A DNA stretch of 64,000 bases from Geobacter sp. GTDB lineage: Bacteria > Desulfobacterota > Desulfuromonadia > Geobacterales > DSM-12255. Below the pieces are notes generated by a model. That model was not told where the DNA came from. It searched no databases and worked only from the letters and a program-made list of their open reading frames with translations. Each line of letters opens with the position of its first letter. Positions within the stretch are counted from its first letter, which is position 1. The position numbers and the translations under genes are program-made. Positions 33,635-42,267 of this stretch are shown here, piece by piece. The stretch is from assembly GCA_009684525.1 (NCBI GenBank), contig WKKR01000002.1:62001-126000 (forward strand), in the 5' to 3' direction.

Positions 33635-34639
33635 TTATTGTTTTTGTATCTCGTCCAGGATCGCGGCGATGTCGATGCCGACCGGGCAGGCCCGGATGCA
33701 GCGGCCGCAACCGGTGCAGAGTGTCTGGCCGAACTTGTCGTCGTAATACTTGAACTTGTGCATGATCCGGTTCCGGTAGCGCTCGGGCTGTGCGTCGCGG
33801 GGGTTGTGGCCGGAGGCATGGTTGGTGAACTTGCCGAAGGCGCAGGCATCCCAGTGCTTGCGGCGATGCCCCTCCTTCTCCGTCCCCTCGTCGTTGATAT
33901 CGAAGCAGTGGCAGGCCGGGCAGAGGAATGCACAGGCGCCGCAGCCGGCACACCGCTCGGAGATGCCGACCCAGAAGGGCGATTCGAAGTGATTGTCGAG
34001 CCACGCCTTGATCCGCTTCAGATCGAACTGACCCGCTGCGGGCTCGGCCAGCGGCTGCGGCGTAGCCGAGGGGGTATCGGCAAAGAGCTGCGAATGTTGG
34101 TCGACCAGCGCCTCACCCTTGTCAGTCACTACCTGGCAGACATACCCCCCACCTGCCAGCGGGGTAAGGAAGAGGTCGCTCCCCCTGGTCTCTGCCGGGG
34201 AGAGCCCGACAGCGGTACAGAAGCAGGCGTCATCGCACTTCGTGCAGGCAACGCCGATGACCGTGGTCTTTTTCCGTCGCTCCAGGAAGAACTCGTCCCG
34301 GTAGTCCCAGGAGAAGACCGCATCCAGCACCGGAGCCGCCGCGGCATCGCAGGGGCGGGCACCCACCAGCACGGTCTCGGGAAAGGTGCAGACGTCCACA
34401 TCCGTCACCGTCGTCCCCTGCTCGGTGCGCTGGAAGGAAAGGATGTTCTCGCAGACCGGGAAGAAGACTTCCTTGGCGGAACGCCGGGGCATCTCCGCCA
34501 GGGAGAGTTCCACCCCCGCGGAAAGAGGCTCGTAGACGGTCATGGTGCCGGCCCGCTTCGGACCGACCACCCGGGTGCCATCCTGCACCAGCGCATCAAT
34601 GAGACTGTTGAGATTCTGTTCAGTTATGGTTTTTGGCAT
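33635..34639 (-). CDS. flxB: FlxB-like 4Fe-4S dicluster electron-transfer protein
   Basis: 334 residues. The N-terminal part (about 1-215) resembles the sulfite-reductase/hydrogenase beta-like segment, with cysteines in VGARPCDAAA and ACTKCDDACFC. The C-terminal part has two 4Fe-4S motifs, CAGCGACAFLCPACHC (about 229-244) and CTGCGRCIRACPVGID (about 310-325). In FlxABCD-HdrABC complexes such a subunit relays electrons between FlxA and the Hdr core. Assignment of this gene as FlxB rather than FlxC is by position and similarity to AsrA-like proteins, so the letter is tentative. Confidence 0.78.
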   Translation of the reverse strand: MPKTITEQNLNSLIDALVQDGTRVVGPKRAGTMTVYEPLSAGVELSLAEMPRRSAKEVFFPVCENILSFQRTEQGTTVTDVDVCTFPETVLVGARPCDAAAAPVLDAVFSWDYRDEFFLERRKKTTVIGVACTKCDDACFCTAVGLSPAETRGSDLFLTPLAGGGYVCQVVTDKGEALVDQHSQLFADTPSATPQPLAEPAAGQFDLKRIKAWLDNHFESPFWVGISERCAGCGACAFLCPACHCFDINDEGTEKEGHRRKHWDACAFGKFTNHASGHNPRDAQPERYRNRIMHKFKYYDDKFGQTLCTGCGRCIRACPVGIDIAAILDEIQKQ

Positions 34640-34655
34640 AAGGAACCTTTTATTT

Positions 34656-34756
34656 CACCACTAAGGCACTAAAGACACTAAGAACTTCCAATCGTGTTGG
34701 CATACACCCAAACCAGGGGCTTTGATCTTACTTAGTGCCCTTAGAGTCTTCGTGGT
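34656..34756. repeat. Intergenic hairpin repeat B (CACTAAG family)
   Basis: Arms 34656-34682 and 34731-34756 are inverted copies built on CACCACTAAGGCACTAAAG. It fills the gap between flxC and flxB. Confidence 0.85.
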
Positions 34757-34768
34757 AATAAAGACTTA

Positions 34769-35716
34769 TTACTTTATGAAGCTTTCGTCGTCGTCTTCCT
34801 TGTACTCGGTCAGCGGCCCCTTTTCCTGCGGGGTCAGGCCAGCCTCGTAGTCGTACAGCTCCTTCAGCTCCTTTGCCATCTTCCGGTTGAGGAGGTTGAG
34901 CGGGATATCCATGGGGCAGACCCGCTCGCACTCAGCGCAACCGCCACAACGGCCGGCCAGGTGCATGGCACGGACGATATGCCAGGCCGTGTTGCCGGCG
35001 GGCCGGGGAGTGGTCTCCACCGACTGGGGCCGGTTCCGGTCACAGAGACACTGCTCGCAGAAGCAGAAGGGGCAGACCTGCCGGCAGGCAAGACACCTGA
35101 TACAGCGGGAAAAATGTTCCTTCCAGAAGGCCCAGCGCTCCTGCGGCGTCATCGCCTCCAGCCTTGCCAGCTCCTGCGCTTCAAGGGGCTCAAGCTTCTG
35201 CAGTGCAGGGAGCGTCCCTGCAACCGCATCGGCACCTGTCGGCTCATGAACCGTGCACTCCCGGCATTTGCGGGCAATGGTCGCATCGCACAGCGGCTGG
35301 CTCCGGTCGGCATGGGCGCCGTAAACCCCGGCGCAGGCGATGCCGATGATGTAAACGTCCTCCCGCTTCAGCTGGCTTTCTCCCATGAGCCCGGCCAGGG
35401 CACGCAAGTCGCACCCCTTGGCAACGATGGCCAGCTTTCCCTTGGAGCTAACCTCTTTCTTCGCCTTGGTAAAGTAGAGAGCCAGGTTGTTGACGCAGGC
35501 AGGGGAGAAGATGAGCTGCCGAGCCTCATCAGGAGTGGCTGCCACGACCGGCATGGCAGTCCCCGTGCGCCGGCCGGCAATGTAGCCGACCACACCGGCC
35601 ACTGCCCCCTGTTCCAGGAGCCGAACCGCCTCCTGCTGAATCGCCTGGCTGACCGAGGACCAGTAGCCCTCATCGACCAGTACGGCGGAATCATGTTTTC
35701 GTGCGGTTTTGTTCAT
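34769..35716 (-). CDS. flxC: FlxC-like 4Fe-4S protein
   Basis: 315 residues from ATG 35716 (ACGAGA upstream). The N-terminal part has cysteines around AKGCDLRALAGL and IGIACAGVYGA, in the manner of FrhB-type flavoprotein subunits. It continues with CRECTVHEP, then a cysteine-rich run CIRCLACRQVCPFCFCEQCLC (about 212-232) and a second 4Fe-4S motif CGGCAECERVCPMDIP (about 265-280). It is likely an electron-relay subunit of the same complex. The unusual density of cysteines around 212-232 could hold more than one cluster. Confidence 0.75.
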   Translation of the reverse strand: MNKTARKHDSAVLVDEGYWSSVSQAIQQEAVRLLEQGAVAGVVGYIAGRRTGTAMPVVAATPDEARQLIFSPACVNNLALYFTKAKKEVSSKGKLAIVAKGCDLRALAGLMGESQLKREDVYIIGIACAGVYGAHADRSQPLCDATIARKCRECTVHEPTGADAVAGTLPALQKLEPLEAQELARLEAMTPQERWAFWKEHFSRCIRCLACRQVCPFCFCEQCLCDRNRPQSVETTPRPAGNTAWHIVRAMHLAGRCGGCAECERVCPMDIPLNLLNRKMAKELKELYDYEAGLTPQEKGPLTEYKEDDDESFIK

Positions 35717-35734
35717 AATTCTCGTAACCGTTCT

Positions 35735-35821
35735 CACCACTAAGGCATTAAGTACACGAAGAAAATCCTAAAACTGTTTATCTGTTTTGCCTTCCTTAGT
35801 GCTCTTAGTGTCTTAGTGGTG
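35735..35821. repeat. Intergenic hairpin repeat C (CACTAAG family)
   Basis: Arms 35735-35761 and 35795-35821 are inverted copies of the CACCACTAAGGCATTAAG type. It fills the gap between flxD and flxC. Confidence 0.85.
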
Positions 35822-35838
35822 AATTGAATGGGTATTGT

Positions 35839-36342
35839 TCAGATCGCCTGGTACGCCTCTTTGAGTTCCGGAGTGGTAAGGGTCGAACCGGACCACTGCT
35901 CCGCCAGTTCCAGTTCCCGGAATTCCGTGAGCGGCCCCAACTGGCGCACCCGCTCTGTCAGCTCGGTGACCATCTCCACCCACTTCCCCCCCTCGGCAGC
36001 AGAGACCCAGGAGAACTGGAGGCGGGAGAGATCAACACCGACGAACTCCAGGAGCTTGCGGAAAGCGGCAAAACGCCTGCGGGCGTGGAAGTTGCCGGCC
36101 ATATAGTGGCAGTCGCCCGGATGGCAGCCGGAGACCAGCACCCCGTCGGCCCCCTTCTGGAAAGCCCGGAGGATGAAGACCGGGTCGATCCGGCCAGTGC
36201 AGGGGAACTTCACCACCCGGACATTGGGGGGGTACTGCATCCTGCTGGTGCCGGCAAGATCGGCACCGGCATAGGTGCACCAGGTGCAGACCAGGGCGAC
36301 GATCTTCGGTTCGAAGTCATGTTTCACTTTGTCAACATGCAT
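35839..36342 (-). CDS. flxD: MvhD/FlxD-like iron-sulfur electron-transfer subunit
   Basis: 167 residues. It matches the methyl-viologen-reducing hydrogenase delta (MvhD) domain: IVALVCTWCTYAGADLAGTS near the start, FPCTGRIDPVFILRAF, and GVLVSGCHPGDCHY, with four to five conserved cysteines that bind a 2Fe-2S cluster. MvhD/FlxD docks the hydrogenase or flavin module onto HdrA. It lies directly downstream of hdrA, as in known Flx-Hdr clusters. The SD (AAAGG) is 11 bases from the ATG, a little far. Confidence 0.9.
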   Translation of the reverse strand: MHVDKVKHDFEPKIVALVCTWCTYAGADLAGTSRMQYPPNVRVVKFPCTGRIDPVFILRAFQKGADGVLVSGCHPGDCHYMAGNFHARRRFAAFRKLLEFVGVDLSRLQFSWVSAAEGGKWVEMVTELTERVRQLGPLTEFRELELAEQWSGSTLTTPELKEAYQAI

Positions 36343-36357
36343 AGTTCAATAACCTTT

Positions 36358-36508
36358 CACCACGGAGACACGGAGGCACGGAGAGACGCGGGAGAAGAAC
36401 CAGGTTTGGGGAAAATAACGGCGCACGTTTTTCTGAACCGGAAAAACATGCATCTTTCCATTATGTCCCAGTTGTTGACTTTCTCCGTGTCTCCGTGCCC
36501 CCGTGGTG
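36358..36508. repeat. Intergenic hairpin repeat D (ACCACGGAG family)
   Basis: Arms 36358-36384 and 36482-36508 are nearly perfect inverted copies of CACCACGGAGACACGGAG. About 97 bases lie between the arms, the longest of the set. It fills the gap between hdrA and flxD. Confidence 0.85.
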
Positions 36509-36513
36509 GGTTG

Positions 36514-38511
36514 TCATAAAGCCTCGATCATGGCCATGATCTGCTCGTCCGTATAGCCGTCCAGCTCGACGCTCTTCGACGGGCAGGTGGCCTGGCAGGT
36601 GCCGCAGCCGCCGCAGACGCCGGGATTGACATAGGCGACCACCTTGATCAGGTTGCCGCTGCGGTCGCGGATCTCCTTCTCCTCCACCGCACCGTAGGGG
36701 CAGACCTTCCGGCAAGCGAGGCAGCCAACACAGAAGCGCTCATTGACCTTGGCGACGATCGGTTCCCGCTCCAGTTCGTTTCTGGAGAACAGGGTCATGA
36801 CCTTGGCAGCGGCAGCAGAGGCCTGGGCAACGGTGTCAGGGATGTCTTTCGGCCCTTGGCAGGCGCCGGCCAGGTAGATCCCGGCAGTAGCGCATTCCAC
36901 CGGCCTTAGCTTGGCGTGGGCCTCAGAGTAGAAGTGGTACTTGTCGTACGAGATACCGAGCTTCTGCGCCAGGGTGTCGGCTCCTTCCCTCGGCTGAACG
37001 GCAGTGGCGAGCACCACCAGATCGGCCTCGATCTCCACCTGGACGCCGACATGCACGTCACTCCCCATCACCACGATCTTATCACCCTTCTGGTAGAGCC
37101 GGCTGACCATACCACGGATGTAGACCGCTTCCTCCTCTTCGATGGAGCGGCGCCAGAACTCGTCGTATCCCTTGCCGGGGGTGCGGGCGTCCATGAAGAA
37201 GACATACGCCTGGCCGTCGTGGACCTTGTGCTTGTAGAGCATGGTATGCTTGGCGGTGTACATGCAGCAGATCTTGGAGCAGTAGGAGATCCCCTTTTCA
37301 CGGGCACGGGAACCGACGCACTGGACGAAGACCACGGATTTGGGCTCGGTACCGTCGGACGGACGCTGAATCTTGCCGCCGGTGGGCCCGGAGGCGGATG
37401 CCAGCCGCTCGAAGGTGAGCCCGTCGATGACGTCGGGGATGGTGCCGTAGCCGAATTCGCCGTAGCCTTCGATGGGTGAACCGGCAGGCTTGGGACCGAT
37501 GTCGTAGAGCTGGAAGCCGGTGGCAACGACCACGGCCCCCACCTGTTCGACTACGATCTCGTCTTCCTGGGTGTAATCGACGGCGCCGGGTCCGCAGACC
37601 TTCTGGCAAACCCCGCACTTACCGGTTTTGAAGTAGGTACAGTTTTCGCGATCGATCACCGGGGTGTTGGGGACTGCCTGGGGGAACGGGACGTAGATGG
37701 CAGGCCTGAAGCCCAGGTTCTTGTCGAAACTGTTGGGAATCTTCTTCTGCGGACACTTGGCCATGCAGATCCCGCAGCCGGTGCATTTGGCCATGTCGAC
37801 GCTTCTGGCCTTCTTTCTGACCTTGACCTGGAAGTTGCCGATGTAGCCGTCCACCGCCTCTATTTCTGCGTAGGTATGGAGGGTGATGTTGGGATGGTTG
37901 ACCACGTCGACCATCTTGGGAGTCATGATGCACTGGGAGCAGTCCAGGGTCGGGAAGGTCTCGGAGAGCTGAGCCATATGCCCGCCGATGGAAGGCTCCC
38001 GCTCGACGAGCACGACCTGGTGGCCGGAATCGGCAATGTCCAGGGCAGTCTGGATGCCGGCGATGCCACCACCAATGACGAGGGCCTTTTTGGTCACCGG
38101 CACGGTGATCGGCTGGAGTTTCTTGTTCCTCTTCACCCGCTCGACCATCATGCCGACGATGTCAATGGCCTTGGCAGTCGCCTCGTCCCGGTCTTCGTGG
38201 ACCCAGGAGCAGTGCTCGCGGATGTTGGCCATCTCGCAGAGGAAGGGGTTCACGCCTGCGGCTTTTGCCGCGTTGCGGAAGGTCTTCTCGTGCATCCGGG
38301 GGCTGCAGGCGGCAACGACGATCCCCTCCAGCTTGTGCTCGGCTACTGCTTTCTTGAGCAGGTTCTGGCCGGGATCGGAGCACATGTACTTGTAGTCGCA
38401 GGTGTAGGCAACGCCGAACAGCCTGCCGACCTCGGCCGCGACCTTTTCCACGTCGACGGTGCGGGAGATGTTCTCGCCGCAATGACAGACAAAGACACCG
38501 ATTCTGGACAT
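36514..38511 (-). CDS. hdrA: HdrA-like flavin- and iron-sulfur-binding subunit
   Basis: 665 residues, full HdrA length. The N-terminal domain begins GVFVCHCGENI and ends around HCSWVHE. The FAD Rossmann loop is VIGGGIAGIQTALD (about 144-157), followed by CTGCGICMAKCP (about 243-254), CGVCQKVC, and two C-terminal 4Fe-4S motifs CVGCLACRKVCPYG and CGGCGTCQATCP. HdrA is the site of flavin-based electron bifurcation in heterodisulfide reductase complexes. Here, with FlxABCD and no hydrogenase, NADH would be oxidised while ferredoxin and a disulfide acceptor are reduced. Geobacter lacks coenzyme M/B, so the acceptor must be another thiol pair or protein (inference). Confidence 0.9.
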   Translation of the reverse strand: MSRIGVFVCHCGENISRTVDVEKVAAEVGRLFGVAYTCDYKYMCSDPGQNLLKKAVAEHKLEGIVVAACSPRMHEKTFRNAAKAAGVNPFLCEMANIREHCSWVHEDRDEATAKAIDIVGMMVERVKRNKKLQPITVPVTKKALVIGGGIAGIQTALDIADSGHQVVLVEREPSIGGHMAQLSETFPTLDCSQCIMTPKMVDVVNHPNITLHTYAEIEAVDGYIGNFQVKVRKKARSVDMAKCTGCGICMAKCPQKKIPNSFDKNLGFRPAIYVPFPQAVPNTPVIDRENCTYFKTGKCGVCQKVCGPGAVDYTQEDEIVVEQVGAVVVATGFQLYDIGPKPAGSPIEGYGEFGYGTIPDVIDGLTFERLASASGPTGGKIQRPSDGTEPKSVVFVQCVGSRAREKGISYCSKICCMYTAKHTMLYKHKVHDGQAYVFFMDARTPGKGYDEFWRRSIEEEEAVYIRGMVSRLYQKGDKIVVMGSDVHVGVQVEIEADLVVLATAVQPREGADTLAQKLGISYDKYHFYSEAHAKLRPVECATAGIYLAGACQGPKDIPDTVAQASAAAAKVMTLFSRNELEREPIVAKVNERFCVGCLACRKVCPYGAVEEKEIRDRSGNLIKVVAYVNPGVCGGCGTCQATCPSKSVELDGYTDEQIMAMIEAL

Positions 38512-38529
38512 CTAAAGCCTCATTTAAAT

Positions 38530-38603
38530 CCACCACGGAGACTGAGACACGGAGAAAACCTGAAAAGAAGCCCCGGTTTTGATCTGCTCCGTGCCTCCGT
38601 GGT
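38530..38603. repeat. Intergenic hairpin repeat E (ACCACGGAG family)
   Basis: Arms 38530-38554 and 38587-38603 form an inverted repeat of the CCACCACGGAGAC...CACGGAG type; the right arm is shorter. It fills the gap between hdrB and hdrA. Confidence 0.8.
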
Positions 38604-38605
38604 CG

Positions 38606-39496
38606 TTATAATAGATTTTTCGCTTTCAGCAGCGGCTCAGGGCTGACCATCATGCTGCCGAAGCCGAGCTTGCCCGTGGCTACGCCGGCGGCAAGGGCCA
38701 GCAGTTGTGTCATGTAGAAAACCGGCATGCCGTAACGATTGCCGGTCGCCTCCTCAATCTCTCTCTGCCGGATATCGAGATTGCCGTGGCACAGGGGACA
38801 GGCGACCATGACGCAGTCGGCACCGGCCCGCTTGGCAGAGGCGAGGACCTCACCGGAAAGCTTCAGAACCACACCCGGACGGGAGAGGGTAAAGTTGGCG
38901 CCGCAGCATTCCATCCGGTGGCTCCAGGATACCGTCTCCGCCCCGGTCGCGCCAATGACCCGCTCCATGATGCTGGGGGCCTCGCAGTCGTCCAGCTCAG
39001 GGACATCGGGTGGGCGGGTCAGGAGGCACCCGTAGTAGCAGGCGACCTTAAGCCCCGAAAGCGGCTTCTGCACCGCAGCGGCGAGCCGGTCGAGGCCGAA
39101 GTCGGTGGCCAGTATCTCCAGAAGGTGCTTGACCGGCTTGTCCAGGGCAAGCGGGGCATCGAGGGCATAGGCCACCTGCTGCCGTTTCTCCTCGTTTTCC
39201 GCCAGCCGATGCTGAGTCACCTTAAGCCGGGAAAAACAGGCGGCACACGCAACGGCCAAGTCACCGTCCACCTTATTCGACAGCTCCAGGTTCTTGGCAC
39301 ACAGCGACAGCGACAACAGTTCGTCCACGTTGTGGGCCGGGGTGGCACCGCAACAGAGCCAGTCGGGTACTTCGTGCAGCCCGATCTTCAACGCCTTGAA
39401 CAGGCCCCGGGTCGATTCGTCATATTCCTTGGCCGAGGCGTGCAGGGAACAGCCTGGGTAATAGGAATAGTTGAGGATGTTTTTTGCCGGTGTCAT
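38606..39496 (-). CDS. hdrB: HdrB-like CCG-domain catalytic subunit
   Basis: 296 residues with two CCG domains. The first has YYPGCSLHASAKEYD, CCGATP and CAACFSR; the second has CYYGCLLTRP, CCGANFTLSRP and CPLCHGNLD. In HdrB these cysteines hold two unusual non-cubane 4Fe-4S clusters that cleave a disulfide. Both full motifs are intact, so a disulfide-reductase-type reaction is plausible. The ATG overlaps the hdrC stop by four bases; translational coupling keeps HdrB and HdrC equimolar. Confidence 0.9.
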   Translation of the reverse strand: MTPAKNILNYSYYPGCSLHASAKEYDESTRGLFKALKIGLHEVPDWLCCGATPAHNVDELLSLSLCAKNLELSNKVDGDLAVACAACFSRLKVTQHRLAENEEKRQQVAYALDAPLALDKPVKHLLEILATDFGLDRLAAAVQKPLSGLKVACYYGCLLTRPPDVPELDDCEAPSIMERVIGATGAETVSWSHRMECCGANFTLSRPGVVLKLSGEVLASAKRAGADCVMVACPLCHGNLDIRQREIEEATGNRYGMPVFYMTQLLALAAGVATGKLGFGSMMVSPEPLLKAKNLL

Positions 39497-40077
39497 GTTG
39501 CCTCACCCTTTCGCCGCAGCTCCTCGATTCTGCTGAAGATCCGTTCGATCTCGCCAATATTCCGGTTCTTTTTGTGGAAGACCTTCAGTTTACCTTTGGT
39601 GAAGAGCGAGGGGCCGAGCATGAAGTCTTTCAGAAGCTTGCCGCTCTTCAGGTTGAAGACAGCGGCCAGGCGCATCTCGTACTGGCGACCGTAGGTGCGG
39701 ATGTTGTCGATGAAGAGCCGGTTGGCCAGCTGCACCAGGCTCTCCTTGGACGGACCTTGGGCATCCCAGGAAAGCTTCCTGAGCGCATCCATGATCGCCG
39801 CCAGGTCGACCTTGTTGGGACAGCGGGTGGTGCAGGTTTCGCAGGAGGCGCAATACCAGATGGAACGGCCCGCCAGCACCCGCTCGTACTGCCCCAGCTG
39901 CAGCAGCCGGACGATACGGTTGGGGGGGTGTTCCATGAAAGAGCGCATGGGGCAGCCGGCCGAGCATTTGCCGCACTGGAAACAGCGCCGCACCGAACTG
40001 CCCGAGAGCTGCTCCACCTTCTTCACAAAGCCGAGATTCATGGTTTCGGCTGAGAGGGTCATCTTGGAATGCTTCAT
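39493..40077 (-). CDS. hdrC: HdrC-like 4Fe-4S ferredoxin subunit
   Basis: 194 residues. Two 4Fe-4S motifs, CFQCGKCSAGCPM (about 32-44) and CASCETCTTRCPN (about 76-88), sit in the first half, and a helical tail follows. HdrC carries electrons from HdrA to HdrB. It is the first gene of the seven-gene minus-strand cluster hdrC-hdrB-hdrA-flxD-flxC-flxB-flxA. The ATG has AAAAGGAG before it, the best ribosome site of the operon. Confidence 0.9.
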   Translation of the reverse strand: MKHSKMTLSAETMNLGFVKKVEQLSGSSVRRCFQCGKCSAGCPMRSFMEHPPNRIVRLLQLGQYERVLAGRSIWYCASCETCTTRCPNKVDLAAIMDALRKLSWDAQGPSKESLVQLANRLFIDNIRTYGRQYEMRLAAVFNLKSGKLLKDFMLGPSLFTKGKLKVFHKKNRNIGEIERIFSRIEELRRKGEAT

Positions 40078-40455
40078 AGTGACTCCTTTTCCACATCTGT
40101 GCGAAAAGAGGGGGATTTTCGGAAAACCCGATACCGCATCACAGGGGAAGGGGAAGAGCTGAAAGCTTGGCGAGGTTTTTTAGTCGCACTAAACTATTAA
40201 AAGAGAATAACGTTGTATCTCGTTCATATCGGCTAAAGTTTTTACTATCAATAAAAAATCGATACCATATGCCACACGCCTTTGTCAATCAATAAGTTGC
40301 ACGGTATACACAACTCTAGAACGGGCGACCTGCAGCATCCAGCACTATACTCCAATCCCGGAATGTCTGCAACCGGCATTGAGCCTTTTTGCGAACAATT
40401 ACGGCATTTCCAGCGGCATTCTTGATCGCGACCATGCAGGTATGGGGCAAACGCT
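40078..40455. other. Divergent regulatory region between hdrC and the ABC exporter
   Basis: About 450 bases without a gene up to 40528. The AT-rich part near 40180-40320 probably holds the promoter of the Hdr/Flx operon on the minus strand: TTGACA (40288-40283) with an imperfect -10 TATCGA about 18 bases on (40264-40259). Several short symmetric motifs (for example TTTAGTCGCACTAAA near 40180) could bind a regulator, but none is recognisable. Confidence 0.45.
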
Positions 40456-40484
40456 TTGACAGCCCGGAAAAAACAGGGTACAAC
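40456..40484 (+). promoter_or_regulatory. Promoter for the ABC exporter operon
   Basis: A consensus TTGACA (40456-40461), exactly 17 bases of spacer, and TACAAC (40479-40484). Transcription would start near 40491, which limits where the first gene can begin. Confidence 0.65.
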
Positions 40485-40527
40485 TTGAATCGTTCACGCA
40501 GGTCATCCTATCCGGACGGGGAGCCCC

Positions 40528-42267
40528 ATCAGCGAGCTGTCACGATTATACCGCTATGCAGGCGAGAACCGGCGGAGCTATCTCCTCGGCGCTCTCTTCC
40601 TGGCAGGGACCAACGGATTCGCCCTTCTGATCCCCTGGCTCCTGAAGCTGGCCATCGAAAGCCTGCAGGCACCCGGAAAAGCCGCCCATTCACCCTCCTG
40701 GTACGGCGGAATGATCATCGGTGCCGCCCTCCTGCACGGTTTCATCCGCATCTTCTCCCGCACCACCCTGCTCCATGCGGCCCGTCGCATCGAATATCGG
40801 ATCAGGGACGACCTCTACGCCAAACTGCTCACCCTTGACCAGCCCTTTTTCACCGGCGGGCGGACCGGCGACCTGATGTCCCGCTTCACCAACGACCTGA
40901 CCAACGTCAGGATGCTGGTCGGTTTCGGGGTGCAGAACATCATCAACACCGCCATTCTCTACGTTGCTGCCCTTACCCTGCTGATCAGCATCAGCCCTTC
41001 CCTGACGCTCTATGCCGTTCTCCCCTTCCCTGCCATGATCTTCGTGGTGAAGCGCCTGAGCGCCTCCATGTTCCGCCGCTCCAAACGGGCCCAGGAAGAG
41101 CTGGCACGCCTCACCAGCGCCGTGGAGGAGAATGTCTCCGCGGCAGCCGTGATCAAGGCCTACTGTCGGGAAGAGGCAGCCATCTCCTCCTTCCGGGAAA
41201 CGAGCGGGCGCTACATGGAGAGCAACATGCGGATCGCCCAGCTGCGCGGGTTCATGATCCCGGTCATGGCCGCAACCGGTGCGCTCGGGACCCTCATCGT
41301 CCTTCTGGTCGGCGGCGAACGGGTGGTCGGCGGCACCCTCACCCTGGGGGATTTCGTCGCCTTCAACGGCTATCTCGCCATGCTGATCTGGCCAACCATC
41401 GTCTTCGGCTGGATCCTCAACCTGGCCCAGCGCGGTGCCGCCTCCATGTCCCGGCTGAACGCCATCCTGGCCGCCGAACCGGTGGTAACCGAACCGGAAC
41501 GGGCAACTCCCGTGCCGGTTCTCCGCGGCGAGATCACACTGCGCAACCTCTCCTTCTCCTATGGCGGCGAACCGCTCCTTGCCGGGATCGGGCTGCAGAT
41601 ACCGGCCGGCTCGCGGCTCGGCATCGTCGGGCCGATCGGCTCCGGCAAATCGACCCTGGTGAAGCTCATCGCCCGGCTCTACCCCGTTGCCGACGGCATG
41701 CTGTTCATCGACGGCATCGACATCAACACCCTCCCCCTTGCCGGCCTGCGCAGCGCCATCGGCTATGTCCCCCAGGAGAGCTTCCTCTTCTCCCGCACCA
41801 TCCGGGACAACATCGCCTTCAGCAGCGCAGGCGCCACCCAGGAGGAGATCGAGGCGGCAGCCGGGCTGGCCAGCCTGTCGGGCGACGTCTCCCGGTTTCC
41901 CGGCGGCTATGACACCATGGTCGGTGAACGGGGGATCACCCTCTCCGGGGGGCAGAAACAGCGCACCGCCATTGCCAGGGCAATCCTCAACGACCCGGCC
42001 ATCCTGATCCTGGACGACCCGCTGTCGGCAGTGGACGCCCGCACCGAAGAGGAGATCCTCACCGGCCTTTCAGGCTACTACGGCCAGCGGACGGTCATCA
42101 TCGTCTCCCACCGGCTCTCGGCCCTGCGCGACTGCGACCGGATCATCGTCCTGGAGCAGGGCCGGATTGCCGAACAGGGGAGCCACGAAGAGCTCCTGGG
42201 GCTCAATGGCCGCTACGCCGCGATCCACCGCGAGCAGCAACTCCGCCAGGAAATCGAAGGGTACTGA
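40528..42267 (+). CDS. ABC exporter half-transporter, subunit 1, with probable AUC start
   Basis: About 579 residues if it starts at ATC 40528. The frame is open back to a TGA at 40486. It encodes a normal exporter N-terminus (ISELSRLYRYAGENRRS, then a membrane helix), yet no ATG, GTG or TTG occurs before 40711, which would cut off the first helix. GGGGAG sits four bases before ATC; CTG at 40537 is the alternative, or a sequencing error in ATG. Six membrane helices span about 20-300. The ATPase has Walker A GPIGSGKST, signature LSGGQ and Walker B ILILDDPLSAVD, with Asp in place of the catalytic Glu. Partner gene follows at once. Confidence 0.82.
   Translation: MSELSRLYRYAGENRRSYLLGALFLAGTNGFALLIPWLLKLAIESLQAPGKAAHSPSWYGGMIIGAALLHGFIRIFSRTTLLHAARRIEYRIRDDLYAKLLTLDQPFFTGGRTGDLMSRFTNDLTNVRMLVGFGVQNIINTAILYVAALTLLISISPSLTLYAVLPFPAMIFVVKRLSASMFRRSKRAQEELARLTSAVEENVSAAAVIKAYCREEAAISSFRETSGRYMESNMRIAQLRGFMIPVMAATGALGTLIVLLVGGERVVGGTLTLGDFVAFNGYLAMLIWPTIVFGWILNLAQRGAASMSRLNAILAAEPVVTEPERATPVPVLRGEITLRNLSFSYGGEPLLAGIGLQIPAGSRLGIVGPIGSGKSTLVKLIARLYPVADGMLFIDGIDINTLPLAGLRSAIGYVPQESFLFSRTIRDNIAFSSAGATQEEIEAAAGLASLSGDVSRFPGGYDTMVGERGITLSGGQKQRTAIARAILNDPAILILDDPLSAVDARTEEEILTGLSGYYGQRTVIIVSHRLSALRDCDRIIVLEQGRIAEQGSHEELLGLNGRYAAIHREQQLRQEIEGY

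Noticed and set aside
36778-38511. Possible selenocysteine codon in HdrA
   Set aside because: All cluster cysteines are encoded by normal cysteine codons and the frame is open to a single stop, so no recoding is needed.
33541-38605. Intergenic hairpins of the Hdr/Flx cluster as a CRISPR-like array
   Set aside because: The elements are inverted, thousands of bases apart, of two families, and separated by genes rather than by uniform spacers.
40389-40838. 150-codon open frame overlapping the start of the ABC exporter gene
   Set aside because: It is out of frame with the exporter, has arginine/proline-rich shadow composition, and shows no domain. The exporter frame itself continues upstream of 40711.
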